Below are positions 17,265-26,712 of a stretch of 64,000 bases of DNA, piece after piece. Where the stretch lies: the NCBI RefSeq assembly GCF_900095795.1, contig NZ_LT608328.1, positions 248,001-312,000 of the forward strand, read 5' to 3'. The translations under genes were made by a program, and so were the position numbers. The DNA is from Petrimonas mucosa (GTDB lineage Bacteria; Bacteroidota; Bacteroidia; Bacteroidales; Dysgonomonadaceae). The stretch's first letter is position 1; the number at the start of each line of letters is the position of its first letter. The notes beneath the pieces were generated by a model that saw only the letters and a program-made list of their open reading frames with translations, was not told the DNA's origin and ran no database searches.

Positions 17265-18818
17265 ATGAGAACAATCGATCTGAAATATTACAGATTCTTT
17301 CTGCTGCTCCCGCTGTTTATCGGCTGCAGTGATTTCACCGACATCACGCCCAAGGGTCAAAGCATCCTCAACAAGGTGGAGGAGCTGGAACTCCTCCTGA
17401 ACGACGAGTATACCCAACTGCAGAGCTGGGAGGCCATGTATCTGGTCAATGACAACATCCCGGCTCAAAACATACTCGACCTGATCACCCGACACGAAAA
17501 TGGCATGCCGACAGTTGAATCGGTGCTGCTGACCTGGGATGAGACGGTCGACCGCACCACCATCACACAAGATCCCCAACAAAATCTCTATGGAGCCTTT
17601 TACGGGGTTATTGGCCGGATAGCCAATCCCATCATCGCCAATGTGGATCAAGCCACGGGCAGCAAGACAAAAGCTGCGCAGATCAAAGCCGAAGCCTATG
17701 TCTTGAGGGCCTTTTTCCACTACCTGGCCGTCAACTTCTACGCAAGGGCTTATAACCCGGCCACGGCTGCCGGCGACGGAGGGGTTCCCTATATGCTTGA
17801 AGATTTCCCTATTAACGGACTTGCCGAAAAGCGAACCGTCCAGGAGGTCTATCAGTTTATCCTCGAAGATCTGGAGAGCGCCCTTGAACTGGACGCACTG
17901 CCCGAAAACCCGGCAGGGATGCGTGTGGGAAAAGCTTTTGCCTATGCAGTAAAAGCAAAGGTGCTGATGGCCATGCGCGACTATGCCGGTGCCGACCAGG
18001 CCGCCATCGCCTCCCTGGCAATCAACGACAGATTGCTGGATCATCGAGACGATAGGCTGGCCATCCCGATGCCTCCGTTCGACATACCCTTCTTCGAAAG
18101 GCCCAGATTCAACGAAGAGGAGCTCTTCTACCAGGTCTCCTCCTTCACCATGCGCTACATCTTCTCACCCGACCTCCTGGCAAGTTTCGATCCAAACGAC
18201 CTCATGCTGAAGTATGGCGAACTGGAGAACAATGTGGCCACCTACCTGACAGGAGGCGTGCTGTTGAACCAGGGGGGCAACATGACATCGCTCGCCGGCG
18301 TTCAGGCCTGGTTCCATTATGTAATGGCGGGCGACTTCAAAATACACTACAGCATCAACAGTCTGACTACGGCAGATATGTATCTGACCCGCGCTGAATG
18401 CCTGCTACGGGGAGAGGATGCCAACATTCCCGCAGCGATGGAGATCCTGGAAAAATTGCGTGAACGGCGTATCGACCCGGCTGGTTATACTCCACTGAAC
18501 GTCAGCACAAAGACAGAAGCCATCGCGGCATTGAAACAGGTAGCCCGCTGCGAAAACTTTGCCACCTCAAAAAATTTCATCGACATGAAACGGTGGAACG
18601 CCACCGAACCGGAGTGGCAAACCACATTGACGAAAACGTTGACACTGGCCCCACAAGGTTTTATGCCCAGGGGAGGAAATCCGATGATCGGGTGGGATCC
18701 CATTCCGCCGGTTACTACCAAGAGCTATATATTGCGTCCCGACTCGCCGCTCTGGATATTCCCATTCCCGCAGGCAGCCACCAATTACAATCCAAATCTC
18801 ACACAAAATTATGACTAA
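17265..18818 (+). CDS. SusD/RagB-type nutrient-binding outer-membrane lipoprotein
   Basis: 517 residues with a lipoprotein signal ending in the lipobox FIGC (cysteine near residue 23). The N-terminal TPR-like region has the usual motifs (AEAYVLRAFFHYLAVNFYAR, GGVPYMLEDFPI, RTVQEVYQFILEDLESAL), and the C-terminus has the family pattern RAECLLRGEDANIPAAMEIL and RCENFATSKNFIDMKRW. SusD lids the SusC barrel and captures the substrate at the cell surface. The stop codon overlaps the first codons of the next gene (18811-18818), so the three genes are translationally coupled. Confidence 0.95.
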   Translation: MRTIDLKYYRFFLLLPLFIGCSDFTDITPKGQSILNKVEELELLLNDEYTQLQSWEAMYLVNDNIPAQNILDLITRHENGMPTVESVLLTWDETVDRTTITQDPQQNLYGAFYGVIGRIANPIIANVDQATGSKTKAAQIKAEAYVLRAFFHYLAVNFYARAYNPATAAGDGGVPYMLEDFPINGLAEKRTVQEVYQFILEDLESALELDALPENPAGMRVGKAFAYAVKAKVLMAMRDYAGADQAAIASLAINDRLLDHRDDRLAIPMPPFDIPFFERPRFNEEELFYQVSSFTMRYIFSPDLLASFDPNDLMLKYGELENNVATYLTGGVLLNQGGNMTSLAGVQAWFHYVMAGDFKIHYSINSLTTADMYLTRAECLLRGEDANIPAAMEILEKLRERRIDPAGYTPLNVSTKTEAIAALKQVARCENFATSKNFIDMKRWNATEPEWQTTLTKTLTLAPQGFMPRGGNPMIGWDPIPPVTTKSYILRPDSPLWIFPFPQAATNYNPNLTQNYD

Positions 18819-19968
18819 GATGAACAAAACAACAACTCTATTCCTTGCCGCGCTTTTAATGACAGGCTGTGCCGATAAGCAGGAACAGTCGTTTACCCTC
18901 AAAGGGAATATTGGCAATTGGAACGATCCCGCAACACTCTACCTGAGCTATTGGAATGAGGGGAGCGAATATCTGGATACGATCCGCCTGCAGGATGGCA
19001 AGTTTGCCTTTACCGGGGCAATTTCAGAACCTGCCCCCGCACGGCTGATACTTGACTATGCCGGTGAGGGCATGGGGAGAGCCGCACAGGCGGGACATAT
19101 CCTCTATCTCTATCTGGAGAACGGTACAGTGAAACTGAAATCGCCCGACTCCCTGCATAACAGCCAGTTCATCAACTCACCCATCAACGATGAATACCTG
19201 GCATATCTTGACTACGTGGGAGGGCAGATTCAGGATCTGGCTGCCCGGATGAACCAAAAGGTGATGCGTGCAACGCCCGAACAGTTGAACGACACCGCCT
19301 TTATGGGGCAGTTGAACCGGGAATACCGGCAAATGCTGGAGGAGCGTGCGCTGAAACAGCAGCAGTATGTACGGGAACACCCCGACTCCTACTTCAGTAT
19401 AGTTGCCCTATCCGAGTCGGTTTCATCCGATTTTGAGGTGGAGGAGATTGAACCGCTCTTTTTGTCGATCGATGAGGAGCATCGCTCTACATTTCCGGGA
19501 AAGGCATTTGCTCAACGGATCGAGGCAGCCAAAATGATCGGTATCGGGAAGAGAGCGCCCGACTTTACTCAGAACGACCCAGAGGGTAATCCCGTAAGCC
19601 TCTCCGATTTCCAGGGGAAATATCTGCTGCTCGACTTCTGGGCTTCGTGGTGCGGACCCTGCAGGCAGGAGAATCCCAATCTGGTAAAAGCGTATGCCGC
19701 TTACAGGGAGAAAGGATTCGAGATCCTGGGTGTGTCGCTCGACAATAAAGATGGAAGGGATGCATGGCTGAACGCTATCAAGAAGGATGGGCTCACCTGG
19801 ACACAGGTTTCCGACCTCAATTCATGGAACAACGAGGTAGCCCTTCTCTATGGCGTAAGGGCTGTACCGCAGAGTTACCTGATCGACCCTGAAGGGATCA
19901 TCATTGCCGAGAACCTGAGGGGTGAAGCCCTGGAGGAAAAGTTGGCAGAAATCTTCGGCGGAAAATAG
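18811..19968 (+). CDS. Thioredoxin-like lipoprotein (DUF4369 plus TlpA/AhpC-TSA domain)
   Basis: 385 residues. A lipoprotein signal ends in LMTGC (cysteine near residue 21). A DUF4369-like beta domain spans about 25-115 and a helical linker about 120-240. A TlpA/ResA-type thioredoxin fold (about 245-380) has the active site ASWCGPCRQEN. This family acts in the periplasm as a thiol-disulfide reductase. Its overlap with SusD makes it part of the uptake unit, perhaps to reduce or protect cysteine-containing substrates; that link is inferred. The ATG at 18820 is an alternative start that would remove the overlap. Confidence 0.92.
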   Translation: MTKMNKTTTLFLAALLMTGCADKQEQSFTLKGNIGNWNDPATLYLSYWNEGSEYLDTIRLQDGKFAFTGAISEPAPARLILDYAGEGMGRAAQAGHILYLYLENGTVKLKSPDSLHNSQFINSPINDEYLAYLDYVGGQIQDLAARMNQKVMRATPEQLNDTAFMGQLNREYRQMLEERALKQQQYVREHPDSYFSIVALSESVSSDFEVEEIEPLFLSIDEEHRSTFPGKAFAQRIEAAKMIGIGKRAPDFTQNDPEGNPVSLSDFQGKYLLLDFWASWCGPCRQENPNLVKAYAAYREKGFEILGVSLDNKDGRDAWLNAIKKDGLTWTQVSDLNSWNNEVALLYGVRAVPQSYLIDPEGIIIAENLRGEALEEKLAEIFGGK

Positions 19969-19985
19969 CCCGGACCTCCAGACAA

Positions 19986-20357
19986 TCAAAACAGGCCGTT
20001 CTCGTTGATTATCTCATCGGGAACGGCCTGTCCGATATCCCAAAGTTCAACAATCTTGTTGTTGGAAAAGCGGAAAATATGCACCACTGCTCCTTTCCAG
20101 CCATCTTTTCCTTGCTGCTGCACCCGGGAGTGGACAGCCACCAGATTACCATCCTCCAGCGCCCGAAGCATTTCGAAAACCTTGTTAGGGCTTTCCATGT
20201 GCGACTCTTCCATTCCCAGCATCAACGTTTCCCTGTCGCCCTTGTAGTAAGGGTTATGATGCTTGAACTCCTCCGCTACATATAATTCAAACGCCTTTCG
20301 GGGGTTCCCGCCACTAGCAAGTTTTAAAAAATTCTGTGCGATCTCCTTTTTTGTCAT
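19986..20357 (-). CDS. SnoaL-like (NTF2 superfamily) protein
   Basis: 123 residues from the ATG at 20357, which follows AAAGAGAG; an in-frame ATG at 20432 would add 25 residues with poor conservation signs. The sequence MTKKEIAQNFLKLASGG, AFELYVAEEFKHHNPYYKG and KIVELWDIGQAVPDE is typical of the SnoaL/polyketide-cyclase-like cone fold. Members bind or isomerise small hydrophobic molecules, but many are of unknown function. It is convergent with the thioredoxin-like gene, and its 3' end contains a hairpin that can serve as terminator for both. Nothing else ties it to a pathway. Confidence 0.8.
   Translation of the reverse strand: MTKKEIAQNFLKLASGGNPRKAFELYVAEEFKHHNPYYKGDRETLMLGMEESHMESPNKVFEMLRALEDGNLVAVHSRVQQQGKDGWKGAVVHIFRFSNNKIVELWDIGQAVPDEIINENGLF
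19991..20031. terminator. Hairpin inside the SnoaL-like 3' end, possible bidirectional terminator
   Basis: ACAGGCCGTTC (19991-20001) pairs perfectly with GAACGGCCTGT (20021-20031), with a 19-nt loop. It lies 22 bp after the thioredoxin-like stop (19968) and within the last codons of the convergent SnoaL-like gene. No clear T-run follows on the plus strand, so efficiency is uncertain. Confidence 0.4.
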
Positions 20358-20449
20358 ATCTCTCTTTTTTAGGATTCTTACCCTGAGGGTAGTTGTTTCC
20401 AAAAGTAACTGATTTTCCGGAAAGGATTTCATCGCTAAATGGTTTTTTG

Positions 20450-20457
20450 TATTTTTG
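20450..20457 (+). promoter_or_regulatory. Promoter -7 element for valS
   Basis: TATTTTTG matches the Bacteroidetes TAnnTTTG element and lies 20 bp before the valS ATG at 20478. No good TTTG is seen at -33, so the call rests on the -7 match and position. Confidence 0.5.
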
Positions 20458-20477
20458 CACTTTAATTCAGATGCATA

Positions 20478-23096
20478 ATGGAAATTTCAAGCAAGTACAA
20501 CCCCGCTGAGGTAGAAGAGAAGTGGTACTCCTACTGGATGGAGCAGAAACTGTTTCATTCCGAACCCGATGAACGTGAACCCTACACCATCGTCATCCCT
20601 CCTCCCAACGTCACCGGCATTCTGCATATGGGCCATATGCTCAACAACACCATCCAGGATATCTTGGTGCGCCGGGCCCGGATGGAGGGAAAAAATGCCT
20701 GTTGGGTTCCTGGGACCGACCACGCCTCCATCGCCACCGAAGCGAAAGTGGTTGCCAAACTTGCAGCCGAAGGAGTAAAAAAATCGGACCTTACCCGCGA
20801 AGAGTTTCTGGCTCATGCTTGGGAGTGGACCCACAAGCATGGCGGAATCATCCTGGAGCAGTTGAAAAAACTGGGAGCATCATGCGACTGGGACAGGACC
20901 TGCTTCACCATGGATGAATTGCGCTCCGAAAGCGTGATCAAGGTGTTCGTCGATCTCTACGAGAAGGGGTTGATCTACCGGGGTGTCCGCATGGTCAACT
21001 GGGATCCGCAGGCACTCACTGCCCTCTCGGACGAAGAGGTTGTCCACAAGGAGGTGAACGGCAAGTTATACTACCTCCGTTACCGGATTGAGGGTGAGGA
21101 TGGCTACGCAGTAGTGGCTACTACCCGCCCCGAGACCATCATGGGCGACACGGCGATGTGTATCCATCCGGATAATCCCAAAACGGCACACCTGAAAGGG
21201 AAAAAGGTGATTGTGCCGCTGATCAACCGGGTCATTCCGGTGATCGAGGATGAGTATGTGGATATGGAGTTCGGCACGGGATGCCTCAAGGTGACCCCTG
21301 CCCACGACGTCAACGACTATCTGCTGGGCGAGAAATATGACCTGCCCTCCATCGATATCTTCAACGATAACGGCACGCTCAACGAACATGGAGCCATGTA
21401 CGCCGGCAAAGAGCGCTTCGAGGTGCGCAAGCTGATCGAGAAGGATCTGATTGAAGCCGGATTGCTGGAAAAGACGGAGCCCTACACCAACAAGGTGGGC
21501 TTCTCCGAACGGACCAACGTGGTGATTGAGCCTAAACTCTCCATGCAGTGGTTCCTGAAGATGGAGGCGATTGCCAAACCTGCCCTTGAGGCGGTTGAGA
21601 ACGACACCATCAAGTTCCACCCGGCCAAATACAAGAATACTTACCGCCACTGGATGGAGAACATCAAGGATTGGTGCATCAGCCGCCAGCTATGGTGGGG
21701 ACACCGTATCCCGGCCTATTACCTCCCCAAGGGGGGTGTAGTGGTCGCCCTGACCAGGGAGGAGGCCTACCGGAAGGCACTGCAGAAGGTGGATTACCCC
21801 TTGAGCATCGACGATCTGCGTCAGGACGAGGATTGTCTCGACACCTGGTTCTCATCCTGGTTGTGGCCCATCTCCGTATTCGACGGGATCAACCGCCCAG
21901 ACAACCCGGATATCAACTACTACTATCCTACCAACGACCTGGTTACCGGGCCCGATATCATCTTCTTCTGGGTAGCACGGATGATCATGTCGGGATATGA
22001 ATATCGCCAGACCCCCTGTTTCCGCAACGTCTATTTCACCGGTATCGTCCGCGATATCCAGGGACGGAAGATGTCGAAACAGCTCGGCAACTCCCCCGAC
22101 CCCATCGAACTGATGGAAAAACATGGTGCAGACGGTGTCAGGATGGGGATGCTGCTCGCCTCGTCGGCAGGCAACGACCTGCTCTTCGACGAGTCGCTCT
22201 GCGAACAGGGACGAAACTTCAACAACAAGATATGGAACGCCTTCCGGCTGGTAAAGGGATGGGAGGTGAGCGACAGGGCAGAACAGCCCGAAACGGCCGC
22301 CATCGCCATCAACTGGTTCGACGGTATCCTCTCCAAGACCATTGTCGAACTGGACGACCTCTTCAGCAAGTATCGCCTTTCGGAGGCGTTGATGACAATC
22401 TATAAACTTTTCTGGGACGAGTTCTCATCCTGGTACCTCGAACTGATCAAGCCGGCATATCAGCAGCCGATCGACCGGGCCACCTATGAGGCCACACTGG
22501 CCTTCTTCGACAGCCTGTTGCGCCTGTTGCACCCCTTCATGCCCTTCATCACCGAAGAGCTCTGGCAGGCCCTGTACGAAAGAAAAGCGGGTGAAAGCAT
22601 CATGGTTGCAACTCAGCCGAAAGCCAAACTGGTAGACGAGAGACTGATCGCCGACTTTGAGATTGTCAAGCAGATCATCGCCGGTATAAGGACGATTCGT
22701 CTGCAAAAGAATATCCCCAACAAGGATGAGTTGACGTTACAGGTGATCGGAAGCCACGACAACCGGTTCGATGCGGTCATAGCCAAGATGGCCAACCTCT
22801 CATCGATCGAGGAGGTATCGGAAAAAACGGCCGGCGCCATAGGTTTCCTGGTAGGCACCACCGAGTTTACCGTCCCATTGAGCGACAAGATTGACCTGGA
22901 GGCCGAACTGAAACGGATGAAGGCTGAGCTGGAGTACCAGATCGGCTTCCTGGAATCGGTCATGAAGAAGCTGGCCAATGAACGGTTCGTGCAGAATGCG
23001 AAGCCTGAGATTGTGGAGAACGAACGGAAGAAGAGGGCCGATGCCGAGGGTAAAATCGCATTGCTTAGGGAGAGCATCAAGGCGCTTGAATCATAA
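20478..23096 (+). CDS. valS: Valyl-tRNA synthetase
   Basis: 872 residues, the normal length for bacterial ValRS. The class I HIGH motif is in [17 protein letters not shown] near residue 42, and KMSKS appears as [14 protein letters not shown] near residue 533. The editing domain (about 190-340) contains [20 protein letters not shown]. The anticodon-binding domain and the C-terminal coiled coil (about 810-872, [15 protein letters not shown]) complete the enzyme. It charges tRNA-Val with valine in the cytoplasm and clears mischarged threonine. It stands alone behind its own promoter. A 166-bp tandem repeat follows its stop. Confidence 0.98.
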   Translation: MEISSKYNPAEVEEKWYSYWMEQKLFHSEPDEREPYTIVIPPPNVTGILHMGHMLNNTIQDILVRRARMEGKNACWVPGTDHASIATEAKVVAKLAAEGVKKSDLTREEFLAHAWEWTHKHGGIILEQLKKLGASCDWDRTCFTMDELRSESVIKVFVDLYEKGLIYRGVRMVNWDPQALTALSDEEVVHKEVNGKLYYLRYRIEGEDGYAVVATTRPETIMGDTAMCIHPDNPKTAHLKGKKVIVPLINRVIPVIEDEYVDMEFGTGCLKVTPAHDVNDYLLGEKYDLPSIDIFNDNGTLNEHGAMYAGKERFEVRKLIEKDLIEAGLLEKTEPYTNKVGFSERTNVVIEPKLSMQWFLKMEAIAKPALEAVENDTIKFHPAKYKNTYRHWMENIKDWCISRQLWWGHRIPAYYLPKGGVVVALTREEAYRKALQKVDYPLSIDDLRQDEDCLDTWFSSWLWPISVFDGINRPDNPDINYYYPTNDLVTGPDIIFFWVARMIMSGYEYRQTPCFRNVYFTGIVRDIQGRKMSKQLGNSPDPIELMEKHGADGVRMGMLLASSAGNDLLFDESLCEQGRNFNNKIWNAFRLVKGWEVSDRAEQPETAAIAINWFDGILSKTIVELDDLFSKYRLSEALMTIYKLFWDEFSSWYLELIKPAYQQPIDRATYEATLAFFDSLLRLLHPFMPFITEELWQALYERKAGESIMVATQPKAKLVDERLIADFEIVKQIIAGIRTIRLQKNIPNKDELTLQVIGSHDNRFDAVIAKMANLSSIEEVSEKTAGAIGFLVGTTEFTVPLSDKIDLEAELKRMKAELEYQIGFLESVMKKLANERFVQNAKPEIVENERKKRADAEGKIALLRESIKALES

Positions 23097-23118
23097 GCTG
23101 TCCGGGCACTGACAACAG

Positions 23119-23489
23119 CGGCTGATGGGTCGCCACACGGCTGCATATCGAGCAGTTGCAAATAGAGACGGTGCACAAACTGCGAGATAATTTTGCCGAG
23201 GGGCGGGGACAAATCCCGCGAAGCCCTGCGACCGGAAAGCAAAGCTGTTTGAGCAAAGCGAGTTCTTTGCTTTCAGCAGGCAAGCGGCTGATGGGTCGCC
23301 ACACGGCTGCATATCGAGCAGTTGCAAATAGAGACGGTGCACAAACTGCGAGATAATTTTGCCGAGGGGCGGGGACAAATCCCGCGAAGCCCTGCGACCG
23401 GAAAGCAAAGCTGTCTGAGCAAAGCGAGTTCTTTGCTTTCAGCAGGCAAGCGGCTGATGGGTCGCCACACGGCTGCCCATCGAGCAGTT
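23119..23489. repeat. Tandem repeat of a 166-bp unit, 2.2 copies, between valS and the kinase-like gene
   Basis: CGGCTGATGGGTCGCC begins at 23119, 23285 and 23451, a period of exactly 166 bp. The first two units are almost identical (one base differs in the stretch CTGTTTGAGC/CTGTCTGAGC). The third is partial and diverges after about 26 bases, though similar to about 23489. Each full unit carries a hairpin GAAAGCAAAG/CTTTGCTTTC and a nested GCAAAG/CTTTGC. The repeat is GC-rich. Frames run through it, but their translation merely repeats and has no start context, so it is unlikely to be coding. Confidence 0.85.
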
Positions 23490-23524
23490 GTGCACCAAAA
23501 ACACAAACGTTAAAACAGCTGTAA

Positions 23525-24382
23525 ATGGAAGAGATCCTGGCCCATATATCCCATGTGCTGGGAGAGAAGATCACCTCGCACCGCCCGGTATCGGGTGGCG
23601 ATATCTCCTCAGCCTATCTGCTGCAGGGCAGTGGCAGGCGCTATTTCCTCAAGGTACACGGTAGCCCTTCCGCCAAGCAGATGTTCATTGCAGAACAGCA
23701 GGGGTTGCAGGCGATTGAAGCAACCGGCACCATTGCCGTACCCCATGTCCATATTGTCGATTCACTTGGTGGAAAATCATTTCTGCTGATGGATTTCGTG
23801 GAGAGCAGGCGGCCCGGGGAGAGCGACTTCAGGCGGTTCGGCAGAGAGCTTGCGCAATTGCACCAATGCACCCGAAGCTGTTTCGGGTTCGGTTCTGACA
23901 ACTTTATCGGCTCACTGCCACAAAGCAACCACTCCTGCGACAATTGGGCCGATTTTTACTGGAAGGAACGGATCGCACCGCAATTGAAGATGGCGTGCGA
24001 CCGGCGACTGCTCCAGCACGGGGAGATACCCTCCTCCGAAATGGCACTGGAGCTGTTCAGCGAGCTGTTCGGCGAGGTCAAACCCTCACTCCTGCACGGC
24101 GACCTGTGGGGAGGCAATTACCTCATCGCCGCCGACGGGACACCCTACCTGATCGATCCGGCAACCTATTATGGCCACTCGATGGTGGATATCGCCATGA
24201 GCCGGCTTTTTGGCGGATTTGCAACACCTTTCTACGACGCCTATCACGAGATCATTCCCTTGCCGGAGAACGAGCGGAGTCAAATCGACCTCTACCAGCT
24301 CTACTATCTGCTGGTTCACCTCAACCTCTTCGGTGGCGGATACCTTTCTAGCGTTACTGCTATCCTTCGGCGCTATTTCTGA
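23525..24382 (+). CDS. Fructosamine kinase-like protein
   Basis: 285 residues with the aminoglycoside-phosphotransferase-like fold of fructosamine-3-kinases. The N-terminal lobe contains VSGGDISSAYLL and RYFLKVHGS (ATP-binding lysine), the hinge is LLMDFVES, and the catalytic loop SLLHGDLWGGNYLIAADG and the metal-binding YLIDPATYYG are intact. The family phosphorylates sugars attached to protein amines so that they fall off, repairing glycation damage in the cytoplasm. It follows the 166-bp repeat array and is convergent with pbpC, with 5 bp between the two stop codons. Small-molecule aminoglycoside kinases share the fold, but length and motifs fit FN3K better. Confidence 0.9.
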   Translation: MEEILAHISHVLGEKITSHRPVSGGDISSAYLLQGSGRRYFLKVHGSPSAKQMFIAEQQGLQAIEATGTIAVPHVHIVDSLGGKSFLLMDFVESRRPGESDFRRFGRELAQLHQCTRSCFGFGSDNFIGSLPQSNHSCDNWADFYWKERIAPQLKMACDRRLLQHGEIPSSEMALELFSELFGEVKPSLLHGDLWGGNYLIAADGTPYLIDPATYYGHSMVDIAMSRLFGGFATPFYDAYHEIIPLPENERSQIDLYQLYYLLVHLNLFGGGYLSSVTAILRRYF

Positions 24383-24387
24383 CCGCT

Positions 24388-26712
24388 TCACTCCGCCTTG
24401 AAACGGATCATCAACCTGTTCCCTGCCTCATCCACCACGGTGACCGAATGATATCCCGGCTCAGGCGAAAGCTCCATCTGGTGTATATCTGCCGTCTCGC
24501 CGACATATTCGTCATCCAGGTGCCAGAATAGACGGGCCGACCGGTTCCGGTGGGCCACTTCAAACACTGCGTTACCACGTGATCCGTCGAGCTGCCTGGT
24601 AATCTTTATCACCGACTGAGGATAGGGGTAGATAAACTGCATCATCTCCTCGGCTACTCCACCCATACACTCCGGTGAAAAGGGCGGCAGCGAACGGTAG
24701 GCTGGCTGATGCTGCTTGAAGTACCACTCCCAGGAGGGCGGCAAAATAAACCAGGAGTCTGCACGAATTCCCCTGCTTCCCGCACAATCCTCGTAGACCC
24801 GGTAACGTCCATCTTCCGAAAGATGCACTCGCCGGTGATACCTGCAAACATTTCCACGTACCGCTTTAAGCGGAACCAGTACGGTATCGGCCGACGAAGC
24901 GGGGCAATGTTGACCCATCAGACAGCCACTCTCGCGGCATACCACCACCTCGGTCAATCCACTGTAGGGTGTTTCAAACCACGATGTGGCCGGCAGCAGG
25001 TTGAAGAGGTCGAACATCACCCGGGCCGACGTCTGTGCCCCTGTCAGCCCCGGACGCCCTTCACCGCTTGCGTTCCCGGTCCAAACCCCCACCAGGTAGC
25101 GGGGAGTCACCCCTACCGCCCAGCCGTCGCGGAAACCGAAGCTGGTTCCTGTTTTCCAGGCCACTTTCCGCGCCGAAGGAAGAAATCGCCAGTCGATCTC
25201 CTCGGGACGGTTGACGTTGGTCAGCGCCTCCAGCGTCAACCATGCCGCACCGGCATCGGTAAAGCCAGGTTCACGCTTGTTGTCAGGCTCTCCTTCCTCA
25301 TGCAACAGTGCAAATGGACCCCTCCTGAATTGTCCGGTCACTGCAGCGGCCATATCGGCATAGGCGTTGGCAATCTCCCAAAGTGTTCCCTCCGCCCCGC
25401 CCAGGATCAGCGAGAGACCGTAGTGATCAGCCGGACGGTTCAAGGTGGTGATACCGGCACGCTTCAGAAAATCGTAGAATTTGGGGAGACCGAACCGGCG
25501 CAGCGCCACCACCGACGGTACATTCAGTGAACGGGCCAACGCTTCGTCGGCATGTACGGCCCCGTCGTATTGGTGGCTGAAGTTCCTGGGCGAAAAACCG
25601 CCTACGTTGATCGGGACATCGGGAAGCAACTCCGCCGGCAAAAGAGCGCCCTCTTGCAACATGGCGTAATAGAGGAACGGCTTGAGGATACTTCCCGTAC
25701 TTCGGGGGGAACGGATAATATCCACCTGATTGCCAGATTGTCCTGTTCCGAAGTGGACATTTCCGGTGTAGGCGATCACCTCGTTCCGCTCAAGATCAAC
25801 CACCAGTGCAGCCAGGTTCAGAATATTGTTCTGCGAGAAGTCGGCATTCCAGCGTTCCACTACATCATCCACCCGCAATTGCAACCCCTTGTCGACGGTC
25901 GACCGCAGTCGGGCTCCCGGGAGAGAGCGATGGAGCTGTTCCACCAGATGCGGAGCAATCTGTGGAAGCGGATGGGGTGTGTCGGGCAACGGCTCTTCTA
26001 TGGCCAGCCGGTAATCGGCCGGTGTGAACATGCCGGCATCGAGCAGCTTGGCGAGCAGCCGGTTCCGCTTGGCGAGGAGCTCCTTCCGGTTCCTGCCGAC
26101 ATGGATCTGCGACGGGGAGTTGGGCAGGACGGCCAGCGTGGCAGCCTCCGCCCACGAGAGCGATCGGAGATCGTGCCCGAAATAGCGCCATGCAGCAGCA
26201 CCAATCCCCACCACATTGCCACCCATTGGGGCATGCGAGGCGTATAGAGCGACGATCTCCTCCTTGGTAGAGGCCAGCTCCAGCCGCGTGGCCAGTATGA
26301 CCTCTATCGCCTTCTCAAGGTAACTCCGTCTCTTTTGACGCATCAGCCGCACCGTCTGCATGGTGAGGGTGCTTCCACCGCTGACCACACGACCCGCCTT
26401 GAAATTCTGGAAGGCTGCCCTCACCAGCGATACCGGATTTACTCCTGGATGGTAACGAAAATAGCGGTCCTCAAACTGAATCAGGCAGATCCTGTATTTT
26501 TCGGGAACGGTGTCGGTGGGCGGAAAGCGCCACTGACCGTCAGGGGCAATGCGTGCCCCCAGCAGTTCACCGTTCCGGTCGGTCACCAGGGTGCTGTAGG
26601 TGGCATCAAACCAGGGTCGGGGCAAGGAAAAGAGGTAGCCGGCCACCAGCAGCAGAGCGGTGATCAGGGTAGCCTTCTCCCTACGCTTCAGTGAAGTGAA
26701 CCAACCGGTCAT
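24388..26712 (-). CDS. pbpC: Penicillin-binding protein 1C
   Basis: About 774 residues from the ATG at 26712, which overlaps the stop of the upstream gene as ATGA; an in-frame GTG at 26727 is less likely. One N-terminal membrane helix (about 14-30) anchors it. The glycosyltransferase 51 domain (about 60-230) has FEDRYFRYHPGVNPVSLVRA and GGSTLTMQTVRLMR. The transpeptidase domain has the SxxK motif in STGSILKPF, SLN in ARSLNVPSV and KTGTS. A C-terminal PBP1C-specific domain (about 685-774) follows. It polymerises and crosslinks peptidoglycan. In many Gram-negatives it partners with an alpha-2-macroglobulin, exactly the gene next door. Confidence 0.95.
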   Translation of the reverse strand: MTGWFTSLKRREKATLITALLLVAGYLFSLPRPWFDATYSTLVTDRNGELLGARIAPDGQWRFPPTDTVPEKYRICLIQFEDRYFRYHPGVNPVSLVRAAFQNFKAGRVVSGGSTLTMQTVRLMRQKRRSYLEKAIEVILATRLELASTKEEIVALYASHAPMGGNVVGIGAAAWRYFGHDLRSLSWAEAATLAVLPNSPSQIHVGRNRKELLAKRNRLLAKLLDAGMFTPADYRLAIEEPLPDTPHPLPQIAPHLVEQLHRSLPGARLRSTVDKGLQLRVDDVVERWNADFSQNNILNLAALVVDLERNEVIAYTGNVHFGTGQSGNQVDIIRSPRSTGSILKPFLYYAMLQEGALLPAELLPDVPINVGGFSPRNFSHQYDGAVHADEALARSLNVPSVVALRRFGLPKFYDFLKRAGITTLNRPADHYGLSLILGGAEGTLWEIANAYADMAAAVTGQFRRGPFALLHEEGEPDNKREPGFTDAGAAWLTLEALTNVNRPEEIDWRFLPSARKVAWKTGTSFGFRDGWAVGVTPRYLVGVWTGNASGEGRPGLTGAQTSARVMFDLFNLLPATSWFETPYSGLTEVVVCRESGCLMGQHCPASSADTVLVPLKAVRGNVCRYHRRVHLSEDGRYRVYEDCAGSRGIRADSWFILPPSWEWYFKQHQPAYRSLPPFSPECMGGVAEEMMQFIYPYPQSVIKITRQLDGSRGNAVFEVAHRNRSARLFWHLDDEYVGETADIHQMELSPEPGYHSVTVVDEAGNRLMIRFKAE

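Noticed and set aside
23119-23489. CRISPR array
   Set aside because: The unit is 166 bp with no alternation of short repeats and unique spacers, and no cas genes are near.
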